NCBI GenBank assembly: GCA_013176395.1
Contig: JABMLP010000030.1
Coordinates: 1-64,000, forward strand
Direction of reading: 5' to 3'
DNA from: Venturia oleaginea
Lineage: Eukaryota > Ascomycota > Dothideomycetes > Venturiales > Venturiaceae
DNA: 64,000 nucleotides
Part shown: positions 53,683 to 64,000 of the stretch, piece by piece
Layout: every line of letters starts with the position of its first letter
How positions within the stretch are numbered: position 1 is the first letter of the stretch
Notes under the pieces: generated by a model
Databases searched by the model: none
What the model saw: only the letters and a program-made list of their open reading frames with translations
Told to the model about the DNA's origin: nothing
Position numbers and translations under genes: made by a program

Positions 53683-55089
53683 TTACTTCAACAAATGCGG
53701 CAAAACGTTATTTTCGGTATAAACCCAGATCTGCGACGACTCATGAGCTTGCCACGCAGCCCCAGTCCACCACGTATTACGCTTCCCTTGCAACTTATTC
53801 AACCTGCTATAAAATCCATCCCTGATCAAATCAGCCGGGACAGCAAGTTCAAAAGGGTTGTGACTCTGGAACGCAACGATTTCGGCAGGGCCCGATGCTG
53901 GAGGGTATCCCGCGCCCTTGGCCAACTTGGCAATCGTCGATAAGATGGATGTCTTCACCTGCTCCTCGGACATGTCGTGCGTACTTCCGAAATAAACTGA
54001 ATGTAGTCCCGGAACGCCGGAAGCTTGGACTCCATAAAGGAGTGGTAGAGCTGGGATGCCGAAAGGTGCGTTGGGTGTCAGCGGCTGAAGGGAGACGTTA
54101 TCTGGGATTCCGGAGTTCCGCACGACTCCGTTCCAGTAAAAGGTGTTGTTGAATTGATTGAAGAGTTCCTTCTCCTCGCCTTCCAAGTCGAGGAAGGAGA
54201 GTTCCTCGGGTTTCGGAGGTATGGCGATGAGTAGTTTCTTGGCTTTGATGAGAATCTCGCCGTCAGGAGTTGTTACCACAACGCTAGTCGTGTTTTCGGC
54301 GCGAGAGATGCTGCGAACTGTGCTCCCGAGGTGAACGTCCGATCCAAGCTTGCCAAGTGCCTTTTCGTACAATTCATGATTGTCATTACTGGCCACTGCC
54401 ACAAATGCACTAAGGTATCCTCTGGCCACGTTTGCGTTTGTGTTCTTCATCACATAGATTGCTGGCTGGGCGAGGATATTTCCCAGGCCCTGGGCAGTCT
54501 GGAAGATCGTGTATGCAACGGCGTCAAGTCCATATTTTGTCAAGAAGTTACCGAAAGGCTCCACCAGGTCGGAGGGTACTGGAGATGGAAGATCGAAACC
54601 ATTATCGAGAAATGGATATTTGTTCAGCTGGTCGAGGTAGCTCACTAGCGCTGGTCCAGGATTGCTGGCTGGCAGAAAACTACTGGGTAAAGGTAATCCT
54701 GACTCGAAGTCTGCAAAACCGCTGACGAGACCAGCCGCCGGCGCGGAAACGTTGACGAGCTTCAATTCCACTCCCAGGTACGACGTGTAGTGCCTAACTA
54801 CTGGAATATCTTCCCAAATTGCTACACCATAATTGGTCGGTGTGTGCGTGACCGGATCGATGTAAGTGTTGGTATGCCCTCCGAGGACAGCTTCCTTCTC
54901 GACGATAGCAATGCTTGTACCTTGTTGTGTCAAACGAATTGCCGAGTAAGTCCCGCTTGAACCGCCGCCGATGATGCAGACATCGCGTTCAATGATTTTT
55001 CCATAAAAACGCGAGTCGTCGATATTGCTGGCTGCTACACAAGAGTAAAAAAGGGGCAAAGTTAGGAGTGTATATAAAACCCGGGCCAT
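53683..55089 (-). CDS. Secreted FAD-dependent amine-oxidase-like oxidoreductase
   Basis: 468 residues. An N-terminal signal peptide (about 1-20, ARVLYTLLTLPLFYSCVAA) is followed by the dinucleotide-binding motif CIIGGGSSGTYSA (GGGSSG at 41-46), GGHTNTY, and a C-terminal flavin-contact region ending WWTGAAWQAHESSQIW. Layout matches fungal NAD(P)-binding Rossmann/FAD proteins often annotated as beta-cyclopiazonate dehydrogenase-like or flavin amine oxidase. Single exon. Substrate unknown; no biosynthetic cluster partner is seen nearby. Confidence 0.88.
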   Translation of the reverse strand: MARVLYTLLTLPLFYSCVAASNIDDSRFYGKIIERDVCIIGGGSSGTYSAIRLTQQGTSIAIVEKEAVLGGHTNTYIDPVTHTPTNYGVAIWEDIPVVRHYTSYLGVELKLVNVSAPAAGLVSGFADFESGLPLPSSFLPASNPGPALVSYLDQLNKYPFLDNGFDLPSPVPSDLVEPFGNFLTKYGLDAVAYTIFQTAQGLGNILAQPAIYVMKNTNANVARGYLSAFVAVASNDNHELYEKALGKLGSDVHLGSTVRSISRAENTTSVVVTTPDGEILIKAKKLLIAIPPKPEELSFLDLEGEEKELFNQFNNTFYWNGVVRNSGIPDNVSLQPLTPNAPFGIPALPLLYGVQASGVPGLHSVYFGSTHDMSEEQVKTSILSTIAKLAKGAGYPPASGPAEIVAFQSHNPFELAVPADLIRDGFYSRLNKLQGKRNTWWTGAAWQAHESSQIWVYTENNVLPHLLK

Positions 55090-56189
55090 ATTTGAAGATG
55101 TGAAGTATAAAGGTGCGGTTCTGTCTTGATGAGAATAATTGCAGGCAGCAGCAGCATTAATAAATAGTGTGTTGTCAAAACAAGGCTTTCATCTGTTCAG
55201 CCTCAACGTAGGAATTCTGTGTCGTATTCAAGGCAGGCCTGTATTTAATACTATAGTATAGCTCCATCGGATTTCCCAAGCTTCTTCGAGACCGAACTAT
55301 TCGTTCTAATGTCAAGATGATAGGTCATGCGAGAGCCCCGATGAGACAGACAACTGTTGAAGATCCACTGGACAGTTGATAATCGAACCAGTCATGTCCG
55401 CAGCAGTCACAGCGGAAGATATATGACGAGTCTAACCAAACCTTACCATACGAGACGCTGAGAGCATCTGGACGACTAAGACAACTGCTTCTGTGCAGCC
55501 CGACAGCACCAAGAATATCTTCACAATTGAAGTATGGATTGGGCCAGGGCGTGCGACCGACCTCTTCACAATATCTTTGTCCTTTGATCGAAAGCCTCCA
55601 TAAAGAAATGTCATCTAACGAAGCTGGAAGATGTGAAAAGCCATTTCCGGTTAACGCATTGAGACGGTCCGCTGGCGTGCAGTAATTGCAGGGTATGCTC
55701 TTCTTTACAGGATTCCAGAATGATGTGTCTCTTGTGCGGATGTTGGGAGGATCGAATGCACCCTGCGACACGTCAGCGGCTGAGCTGCGTATCCCAGATC
55801 AACGAAATGATTTTATGTATCATGCTGATCGGATCTCTGCGGCTGACGATGATGGAAGAAAGCTGAAAAATTGATGCGGATGCGAATGCGGAGGCGTAGG
55901 TCGGTAGGGTTCCCAACTTGTCAAGAACCTTGTAAATAAAGCTGGAGCTGGAAAGGAGGTGAGCATTGAGGTCGAAGGAGGAACCTTGGCATTTATTATG
56001 CGGAGCTGTTGTGATTGGTTCTTAGATAGCCGAGATTTGCCGAAGAAAACGGTAATCTTTCACCATTGTGGCGGTGCGGTGGCTAGTAGAATAGTCGCGC
56101 ACGGCGCATTGACTGAAAGGTTTTTTGAGCTAATCAAGTATCAAATCAAAGGTGCCAAGACTGACTAGCAGATATCCATACCGGACCAC
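55090..56189. other. Intergenic with one weak frame
   Basis: Holds a minus-strand frame of 148 codons (55325-55771; separate entry) and AT-normal sequence otherwise. Confidence 0.5.
55325..55771 (-). CDS. Hypothetical protein, cysteine-rich C-terminus
   Basis: 148-codon frame with CNYC near residue 28 and CDCCGHDWFDYQ near residue 119, the latter like a small zinc ribbon. I do not recognise a family; compatible with a lineage-specific gene or a chance frame. Confidence 0.3.
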   Translation of the reverse strand: MSQGAFDPPNIRTRDTSFWNPVKKSIPCNYCTPADRLNALTGNGFSHLPASLDDISLWRLSIKGQRYCEEVGRTPWPNPYFNCEDILGAVGLHRSSCLSRPDALSVSYGKVWLDSSYIFRCDCCGHDWFDYQLSSGSSTVVCLIGALA

Positions 56190-56198
56190 AATAAGAAT

Positions 56199-57208
56199 CG
56201 GCTAATGACTGTACACCCACAATCATCGATTTTTCGGACCAGCACATACACGCAATGACTAGCACAATCATTTGGCATGAAGACAAATTCGTGTATGTTT
56301 TAGTCATTAATTGTATGCGATAGTCACTGATTATATGTTTGAGGCCAAAAGGTTCAGCCATTCATTGCATAGAGTCGCTGCTGTAATCGAAGTCAATCTC
56401 AGGGGCATTACGCCGACCATCACCATAGAATGGCGCTAACCGCATCTGAATAATGTACAAACTCAAACTACACGGCAATCGACTCAACTCAATTAAATCC
56501 ATCATTTTGGCTCAAATATCTCGCTCAGAACCGTGCTAAGGCCGCTGTACATACTGCCGGCCTCCAAATCGCTCATTCTTCCTCCGATATCAACTCAATG
56601 TCCCTACTAATCTCGCTGCCATCGCAGGCGTCACTCATATGGTTTTTTGAGCCGCAGAATGCACAGGATACCGGACACGTATGCTTCTTAAGTTGTCGTA
56701 ACTTCCACTCCTTCGGCTTGCCTACGAGGGCTACTCGTATTGCGAAATGGCATGTATGCTTCTCACGACCACGGCATTCGAGTTGCCAGAACTGGGGCTT
56801 GCTGTTCTTAACGTTGAAAGACTCATTGGCGGCCGCAATCGCGTCGGTAATGAGGTTTTTGGCTTCCTCAAGAGTCTCGAAAGTCATTCCAAGCTGGAGC
56901 GTTGGATAGAGAGGGATACCTTCAGGTGCAGGAGGTTTTTGAGAGCGCTGGGACAGCGCCTGGCTTGATAATAGTGTCGCCATAGGTGTAATTTGAGGTT
57001 GTTGGTGTTGCTGAAATCGGGTTTTTGAGCAGAAGTTTGCACGGTAAGTTGCCCTCCACTGTGTTGACTATAACTATATTAATTGTGTTGATTGCTACAG
57101 AATTGTATGTATGTAATAGTCATTGAACATACAATAATTGCAATCGTCGCAATCATGTATGCAATAGTCCGAAAAATCGATGATTGTGGGTGTACAGTCA
57201 TTAGCCGG
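56199..57208. mobile_element. MULE-type DNA transposon, internally deleted
   Basis: 1010 bp with terminal inverted repeats of about 41 bp (ggctaatgactgtacaccc and onward to tttttcggac) and the 9-bp duplication aataagaat at 56190-56198 and 57209-57217. Long TIRs and a 9-bp duplication are characteristic of Mutator-like elements. It encodes only the DNA-binding N-terminus of a transposase. Confidence 0.88.
56573..56983 (-). CDS. MULE transposase N-terminal fragment
   Basis: 136 residues: a FLYWCH/WRKY-GCM1-like DNA-binding region (FETLEEAKNLITDAIAAANE, then FWQLECRGREKHTCHFAIRV, LKKHTC) followed by a CCHC knuckle (CAFCGSKNHMSDAC) and an acidic tail. The catalytic MULE core is absent and the frame ends with a normal stop. 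Could act as a DNA-binding repressor, but that is speculation. Confidence 0.7.
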   Translation of the reverse strand: MATLLSSQALSQRSQKPPAPEGIPLYPTLQLGMTFETLEEAKNLITDAIAAANESFNVKNSKPQFWQLECRGREKHTCHFAIRVALVGKPKEWKLRQLKKHTCPVSCAFCGSKNHMSDACDGSEISRDIELISEEE

Positions 57209-57395
57209 AATAAGAATTCACAGAGAACTTGGTGTACTTATTTTGCCATTGGAGAACGTCGATATCAATGATATGAAAGTACTGCAAGGTAAGCTTCCTG
57301 ATTCCGCATTTTCCCGTCTCAGCTAAAAGATCTCATCAAGATCTACCCGAGGACCCTTCCTCCAGCCAATTTCTCCTCCCACCAATAGCCCAACC

Positions 57396-58367
57396 TCATT
57401 TCTTCACCCGAGCAGCAAACTCTCTCATCATTTTCTCGGCATGATCTCTCATGCCCCGTCCCCACATCCCATCTTCCGTCGCCTCTTCCACCAAATACAC
57501 TTGGCTCTCGTCAGGCGGCTCAACATGGGTTCGATAAAACAATCTGTCAACAACGCACTCCACACTCATCGCCGTCTTCACAACTCCATCTTTCCCATCA
57601 CTCTTTCCGTCTGCAACCACTTTTCCATCGACTTCAATTAACTCGTCGTATGCACGCATCATTGTGCCAAGTGGCGTGACGAATTCTTTGGGCCAGTTGG
57701 TGCTGAGGTATTCCGGAATGATGCTTGTAATCACAAAGCCAGGCATGATGCAGTTTATTGCTATACCTTCGTGTTTTGAAGCAGGAATTCCGGTTGAGCG
57801 AGTGAGGTTGACGCAGGCAGCTTTGGCGGCGCCATATTGAGGCGCTATGGCGAAGGGGTACTGTCCCACACAAGAAGCCGTGATGACCATCTTTGGATGA
57901 AAGTCTCCTGGTGAATTCTGCCTCGCTTTCCGGGTATAATGAACGAACAACTTCAAGCCGTAAACAACGCCATAGAGATCGACATCCAGACATGCAAGAT
58001 TGGGTTTCTGCGGCTCGGCATCGAGGTTATAGACGCTGCCAGGTCCGATCATGACTTCTTGATCTACTATTCCAGCATTGGCGGCGAAGAAGTCGATGCG
58101 TTTGTTGGGTGCCCATTCGACCGCCTTTTTGAAGAGAGCGGCATGCGAATCCCATGATGAGACGTCTGTTGGGGTGAAGATTGTTCTGGAGGAATCGAGA
58201 TCTGTCGATATCGCTTGGTATGCTTTCTCGTTGATATCCGCAAGTATGATATTCCATTTCGTGTCGCTTTTGGAGAGGAGATGATGTACGAGCGCAAGAC
58301 CGATTCCCGAGCATCCGCCCGTTACAAGGGCAGTTTTGGTTACTGATGATGAAGACATGATTACCAA
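57396..58367 (-). CDS. Short-chain dehydrogenase/reductase (15-PGDH-like)
   Basis: 323-residue SDR unrelated in detail to the pair at 43912 and 50186. Cofactor motif TGGCSGIG (16-23), acidic ADINEKAY after the second strand suggesting NAD preference, NAG (in FFAANAGIV), serine in TASCVG, and YGAAK as the Tyr/Lys pair. The C-terminal helices continue to the end. Probable start at Met4 (MSSSSVTK) rather than Met1. Single exon. Confidence 0.88.
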   Translation of the reverse strand: MVIMSSSSVTKTALVTGGCSGIGLALVHHLLSKSDTKWNIILADINEKAYQAISTDLDSSRTIFTPTDVSSWDSHAALFKKAVEWAPNKRIDFFAANAGIVDQEVMIGPGSVYNLDAEPQKPNLACLDVDLYGVVYGLKLFVHYTRKARQNSPGDFHPKMVITASCVGQYPFAIAPQYGAAKAACVNLTRSTGIPASKHEGIAINCIMPGFVITSIIPEYLSTNWPKEFVTPLGTMMRAYDELIEVDGKVVADGKSDGKDGVVKTAMSVECVVDRLFYRTHVEPPDESQVYLVEEATEDGMWGRGMRDHAEKMMREFAARVKK

Positions 58368-60586
58368 ATGAAGAAATGAAAAGGTAAAGAGGAGGAAGGA
58401 CAGGAATGATAGGGGTGAACCGCGATTAGATCACTCGGCAATGAGTTGTGGTGAATGATAAGCTCGATTACCCCACAGTCTTTACCCCAAACACTATAAC
58501 CGATTGCCGAATCGTGTGACCATTCCCTTTCTGAGCCGAAGCACACTCCCAAGCTACTGCTTTGGCGGCAGAGCCTTCTCCAACTTCGCCTATCACAACG
58601 CTTAACATCTCAAAACCAAATCCTTTCTCCCAAATTTCTGCACGCCCAAAAGGCCAAACACCTGCTTTGCCCAGCCTAAACCAATCTTAACGCGGAATTT
58701 CTGAACACAATTTCTGTCCCATCCCCATCCTAACAGTCGGACACCGTTGCAACTGCCCGGCTCTCCTCCCCTTCCCAATCTGATCTACAGATCGCACTTT
58801 GCCCATCGAAGAAGTATATCTAGAAATATCCACCGAGACAGCCTTCCCAACCTTATACTCATAAACATCCTCTTCCGGTTTCAGTGCAGCCGCAGCCTTG
58901 GTCTTAGCAGCACGTCGTCGATTGGCGTTGGCATGGCATGGCAAATAGCTTTAGCAAGACCAAAAAGTGTGCACATAATTCATGTACAGATGCCTGTTGC
59001 GGCTCCGACGGAGAGACCTGGCTGTGTTGTTGTTTCGTCGCATGGGGCTGTGGAATGTGGAATGGATGTACCATTCTTGATTGCGACACTACCAGGAGCG
59101 GTAGAGTAAGTTGGCTCGGTACCACTCGTGGAAGTCTTTGTTTTGGTTAGAGTTTCCGTCGACGATACAGCTGATGGGTCGGTAGACTCGACAAGTTGGT
59201 GTGGGGAGCACCGTTGATCGAAACATTGCGGAATGGGCTATTACTCCATCAAAAAAGTCCGACGAGCGGTCGTACAAATATAATCTGCAGTAGTGACTGT
59301 GTCTGTTGGCCAATGTTATTGTATGCGTTTCTGTGAGTCTTATCCTGATGGTGTTGTAGCCAGCTGATCGTTAACCTTGGCTTTCGTGCTGTTCGCGTCT
59401 ACTGTAGTCCAGAGCGTCTGGACAAGGCGGTATTGGGGCAGTTTGTATCAGGTCAGGTAAATGTCAATCTGGTCCAAGTCACGGCTGCATAAACTCATTA
59501 GCTTGGTCCAAGACGTCTCTTATGCGTTGCCAGTGGGTATACCGTTCTTCGGGGGCGCAATCGTGAATGGTGGCGCCAGATATATCGTTTCCGTGCTAGG
59601 ATAGGTGATGTCTATCGCCGAAATGAGAAACGGTTTCAAGATCAGTAGAATAAGCGGCCAGCGCAGGTAAAGAGAAGACATGCTGAACGATGAGAGATAG
59701 AAGATCGGACTTGAGTTTTCACATCACGGCGATGTTAGTGAAGATAGGAATTCTAGAATGGATTGGAAAGTTGCGCATAATGTATATTGACAAACATTCA
59801 GGTGGTAACGAAGCATTCCTCGAGCCCACAATCGCGAATACACCCAAACCCAGTGTGTTAGTGTTCGAAATCGGGTCTCATTTTTGTTCGATCGATATTT
59901 CGTGGTTCCGGGAAAACAGTCGTGCTTGTAAAAGAGTATGCTAGGATAGATTTGCGTCCAGTGCGTACTGGATGGTGTTTCCGCTGCGCAATCACCAGGT
60001 CAAGTCGACAACGGGATGCCACTTGTTGGAATGTAACGAGACTTTTGGGATTATCGATGCCTCAATGGGGAATGCCGAAACCCATAGAAGGTCGGAACCC
60101 GGCATTGATCTGTATGAAGAACATCGCGTGTTCGATCCTTGAAAAATGAGACGGTGGGTATGACGAGCTGGAAAAGATTGGATGTCGGTACAGCCGATGG
60201 TGGTCGCGATTAAACATCCCAGACTCGAGGCAATTCGTGGAATCTCTATTGGAACGTACCGTTCATGTGTTCCAACTGGGTCCTGTACAGACTGCTAATT
60301 CAATGCGATCGCCCTTCACTAACTTGTGACTTTGGCTCAAATCAGCAGGTCTGATGCGATTTTTGGCATGGAGGTTAGTCTCACTCTATATCTTCTTGTT
60401 ATTCCTGCTAACGTCTCCAACCTCAACGCGCAAGGAGAAATACCAGCATAGACGTCAAAAAGTTTGATCATTGCCAATATTATTATCATCTCTCTTGAAC
60501 TAAGTATGCCGTTTCATATCCACATCCTCAAAGCTTCAAATGCTCAGCACACGAGAATCAAAGACAAGCAAATCCCTCACTTGTTC
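58368..60586. other. 2.2-kb gene-poor stretch
   Basis: Several frames of 60-120 codons on both strands, none with recognisable domains. One minus-strand frame (58687-58944) is basic and could be a remnant. I cannot support a gene here. Confidence 0.5.
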
Positions 60587-61369
<783 letters not shown>

Positions 61370-62312
61370 TTTTGGGAAGAGTATCGAGAGTGTATGAAAG
61401 TGGACAGCGCGTAGAACGAATGAGTAACATAACGACTTGAAGGCGTGGTAAATAGGTAGTTCTCGTCCCGGTTACAATTGCGGTTCATTTACCAAAAGTA
61501 ATCTTGTTTCGGCCTCCATTCCTCCCGCATATCTCGAGTCAAGCACTAAGTCGTTCGGATGTTTCACGAGGTGCAAGATTTAGGTCAAGACGGCAGAGGA
61601 AAGATGTCACCAGCCATTGGCGACGCTGACACTCCTCTCGAACCATCAGTCTTGAAGTTTCATCTTGGATGCTCGAGTATTGAGAGCAAGACGATGTATC
61701 TGAGAAACGAAGGACAATCTTGGAGTGATTTCCACCGATAAAGAACTTGATCAGAACAGGAAATGGACGTTCCTAGATACTAAGTTGTACGGGGTAAGGC
61801 TTGGGAAACCAGTAAGGTTAAGGCTCGAGAGCAAGGATCAGTAAGCGATATGATCTGCAGGTTCATGCTCATGCAGCGCCCCTTGCTCTCTTCACGCTCA
61901 ACTCCACCCCTCCTCTTCAACGTGTCACATCAGGTGATACGAGAAGCCCAGCCTTGCCGGAAGAAGAGACGACAATCGAATCCGGTAGGTTCTCCGTCCT
62001 CTCGATCATGCGATGGATTAACTCCGCAAAAGCAGAAACAGACCATGACCATATCGATTGGCGGTGCAAAGTCCGACTAGGATCTAACGATGAAGCTGTA
62101 CAACTGATTATCAAAAGCAACCACCAAGCGTACTTCTCCAAGATGAGTTGCTTCCAGATATCTCCGGAAAAAAAATATTATCCGTGCCGGAAGCAGGAGC
62201 GTGGTAAATCAATATAGGAGGCTATATACCCCAGACTTAATATCTGAAGACGTACCTTTGTCGATTGCTTAAATATAAAATCCTCTAGCCACGTTCTCTC
62301 CTCCAAACCACT
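61370..62312. promoter_or_regulatory. Divergent promoter region between xylanase and acetylxylan esterase
   Basis: 943 bp between the two start codons with no supported gene. An AT-rich TATA-like element (aaatataaaat, about 62270) precedes the esterase. A GGCTAG on the minus strand at about 62285-62290 fits the XlnR/Xyr1 consensus GGCTAR, but is very close to the start codon and may be chance. The pairing suggests shared xylan induction. Confidence 0.45.
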
Positions 62313-63087
62313 ATGAAGATCACCACACCCATAGCACTATCGCTATTCGGCGCAGCCACCGCAATTGAGAAACGCCAAAGCTGTCCAAAAGTCTACACAT
62401 TCGGTGCTCGCGAGACCACCGTTTCCCAAGGATATGGAACCGCAGGTGGTCTCGTAAACCAAATCAAGGTCGCTTACCCCGGCTCCGGCGCCGAGGCCAT
62501 CGTCTATCCAGCTTGTGGAGGTCAGGCCAGCTGTGGTAGTGTGAGCTACAACGACTCGGAAAAGCAAGGTAGCGCAGCCGTGGTGAAAGCCGTCACGGCA
62601 TACAACGCCAAATGTCCAGATAGTCAGATAATCTTGGTGGGGTATTCGCAAGTACGTAAAGTCGACTCGGTTGAAAGTTAGGTGTAGTAAACTGACACGA
62701 ACTTTCAGGGTGGTCAGATCATGGATAACGCTGTCTGCGGAGGCCCTGGTGGGCAATTATCCGGTGCGGCGCTCGCAGCTGTCAAGGTGGCTATATTCAT
62801 GGGCGATCCACACAATGTGGCCGGTCTCCCATACAACGTTGGTACCTGTAAGGCTGGAGGAGTAAGCAGCCGTTCTCAAACTGTCTCCCGACAAGGAAAC
62901 TAACGCTTCAAAGTTTGCTGCACGTCCCAAAAACTTCGTTTGCGCAAGTGCCAGCAAGATCAAGTCCTACTGCGACGAGGCAGACCCTTATTGCTGTAAA
63001 GGCAAAGATGCTGTCGCGCATCAAGCTTATGTGAAGGTGTACGGCTCGGAGGCTATGGCCTTCATCAAGAGCAAGATTACTGTGTAG
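62313..63087 (+). CDS. CE5 acetylxylan esterase / cutinase-family, secreted
   Basis: Removes acetyl groups from xylan (or acts as a cutinase-like esterase). Exons 62313-62651, 62709-62861 and 62914-63087 with introns of 57 and 52 bp give 221 residues. A signal peptide (about 1-17) is followed by KR at 20-21, likely a processing site. The catalytic serine is in GYSQGG (Ser112, the first intron falling directly after Gln113), the acid in CDEADPYC, and histidine in VAHQAYV. Cysteine pairs (CPKVYTFGARET, CGGQASCGS) are as in acetylxylan esterases, which fits better than cutinase sensu stricto, as does the neighbouring xylanase. Confidence 0.92.
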
Positions 63088-63286
63088 ACTGTGATGTGTG
63101 GTTATGTATTAGAAAAAGCAGAATTCCTAGCAGTATATAGCATCCAAAGCCACAGGGCGTAACAGCCTAGTGATAAGCGATAGAAGAAGCAATTATATGT
63201 TCATAAATCGATAGCGTAATAACTAAGCCATGACCATTGATTGCATGCTGAGACGTTCAAGTCACCCCGTAACTAAATAACCTATA
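63088..63286. other. Spacer to Fot derivative
   Basis: 200 bp with no gene; ends with the TA (63285-63286) before the transposon. Confidence 0.5.
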
Positions 63287-63948
63287 ACGTATTCCACCAC
63301 CGAGCCGGCCACACCACCGAGCCGGCCACTTTTCTTTGGCACAGCCCTTATCCTCTTCAACACGCAATGTCTCAACAACGCAACGCGATAGCCGTTCAAG
63401 AAGAAGGCAGAATTGATCTCGCTCTTCAGGCCTATACCTCTGGCCAACTTCAAAACCTATGGCGCGCTGCTGCAGCCTTCAACATCAAACACCAAAGGCC
63501 CTCTGATCACCTCATTCATCGCATATCCTCCAGCCGCTTGATGTGGTCTGCCTCTCGCCGTTGAAGTGCAAGTACTCTCAAAGAGTTCGAGACTTGGCAC
63601 GCCGACGCGTCTACCATATCAACAAAGAAGGCTTCCTCCCAGCCTTCAAAGACGCGTTTTTCGACGTGTTTACAGAAGAGAACTGTCGAAAGGCTTTTGA
63701 GATGGTAGGGCTAGTCCCTATTAACGCGGAGGTGGTATTGGATCGCCTTGAAGTACGGCTACGTACCCCACCAGCACCCCCACCGCAGGAGACGCCGTGG
63801 CAGTCGAAGACTCCAAGCAATACTCAAGAATTTGGATCTCAATCAAAGCTTGTACGCGAATCTTTCACTCGGTCACCAGTTATTGCGCAGACTGGCTTCT
63901 CTCAGCTTGTCAAGGGCGCTGAATTGATGCTGCACCAGAACGCTCTAC
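63287..63948 (+). mobile_element. Fot deletion derivative D, truncated
   Basis: Starts ACGTATTCCACCACCGAGC after TA, with the two ACCGAGCCGGCCA boxes. It encodes the N-terminal start at 63367 and, after the same deletion junction as derivative C, the third-catalytic-acid region at 63543 onward. Similarity to C stops at 63948 (after gctctac), so the right end is lost to other sequence. Confidence 0.85.
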
Positions 63949-63959
63949 ACAAGACATGA
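63367..63959 (+). pseudogene. Transposase D remnant
   Basis: As in derivative C: about 47 N-terminal codons, a frame change at the deletion junction, then LDVVCLSPLK and downstream coding sequence broken off at the truncation. No first or second catalytic acid, so inactive. Confidence 0.82.
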
Positions 63960-64000
63960 AAATTGATGATGATGGTGGTGGTGATGGAAAGACGTGGCCA
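63949..64000. other. Sequence at right edge, unassigned
   Basis: Starts acaagacatg and contains a gatgatggtggtggtgatgg run. Too short to interpret; it marks the break of the Fot derivative. Confidence 0.4.

Noticed and set aside
60100..60150. tRNA-like ttcgatcc near 60131
   Set aside because: No matching D-arm, anticodon arm or acceptor stem around it.
61850..62217. Small frames between xylanase and esterase as a third gene
   Set aside because: Overlapping frames on both strands, no signal peptide or domain, and placed in the shared promoter region.

Overview
The window looks like nuclear DNA of a filamentous ascomycete (Pezizomycotina, perhaps a leotiomycete). The signs are short 50-60 bp introns with GT...AG ends and CTAAC branch sites, a dispersed single 5S rRNA gene, fungal gene families (UTP20, CWF19-like, UbiA prenyltransferase, secreted FAD oxidase, GH11 xylanase, CE5 acetylxylan esterase), and fungal transposon families (Tad-type LINE, chromodomain Ty3/Gypsy, Fot/pogo, MULE). 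The species assignment is inference. The adjacent xylan-degrading pair suggests life on plant material.

Layout. (1) 1-12265 and 31195-43467 are two direct copies of a segmental duplication. Each carries a UbiA prenyltransferase gene, a non-autonomous LINE derivative, a broken LINE split by a solo LTR, and a Ty3/Gypsy chromovirus on the minus strand. The copies look identical up to about 11157 and then diverge inside the Gypsy gag. Only the second Gypsy copy has matching LTRs and a matching 5-bp target duplication. (2) 12266-31115 separates the copies. It holds two housekeeping RNA-processing genes head to head (CWF19-like/Drn1 on minus, UTP20 on plus), then a nest of DNA transposons (two foldback elements, a near-intact Fot element and two decayed or deleted Fot relatives), then a relic-rich stretch with a probable P450 fragment. 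(3) 43906-51235 is a 7.3-kb inverted duplication. Two 1798-bp arms each carry a short-chain dehydrogenase gene and a 5S rRNA gene, around a 3.7-kb core of transposon debris (Boty-like chromovirus 3' end with LTR, a third LINE derivative, a second solo LTR, a MULE end). (4) 51236-64000 is mostly single-copy: an aldo-keto reductase, a secreted FAD-dependent oxidase, a deleted MULE with 9-bp target duplication, another short-chain dehydrogenase, a divergent GH11 xylanase / CE5 acetylxylan esterase pair, and at the right edge a truncated Fot deletion derivative.

How it fits together. Most of the window is repeats inserted into one another, and the order of events can partly be read from target duplications. 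The structure shows non-autonomous elements sharing the ends of autonomous partners (LINE 3' end, Fot TIRs), a retrotransposon apparently used as a recombination junction for gene duplication, and gene copies placed in inverted orientation. The housekeeping and plant-cell-wall genes have no visible link to these systems apart from position. I saw no convincing tRNA gene, CRISPR array or prokaryotic feature.
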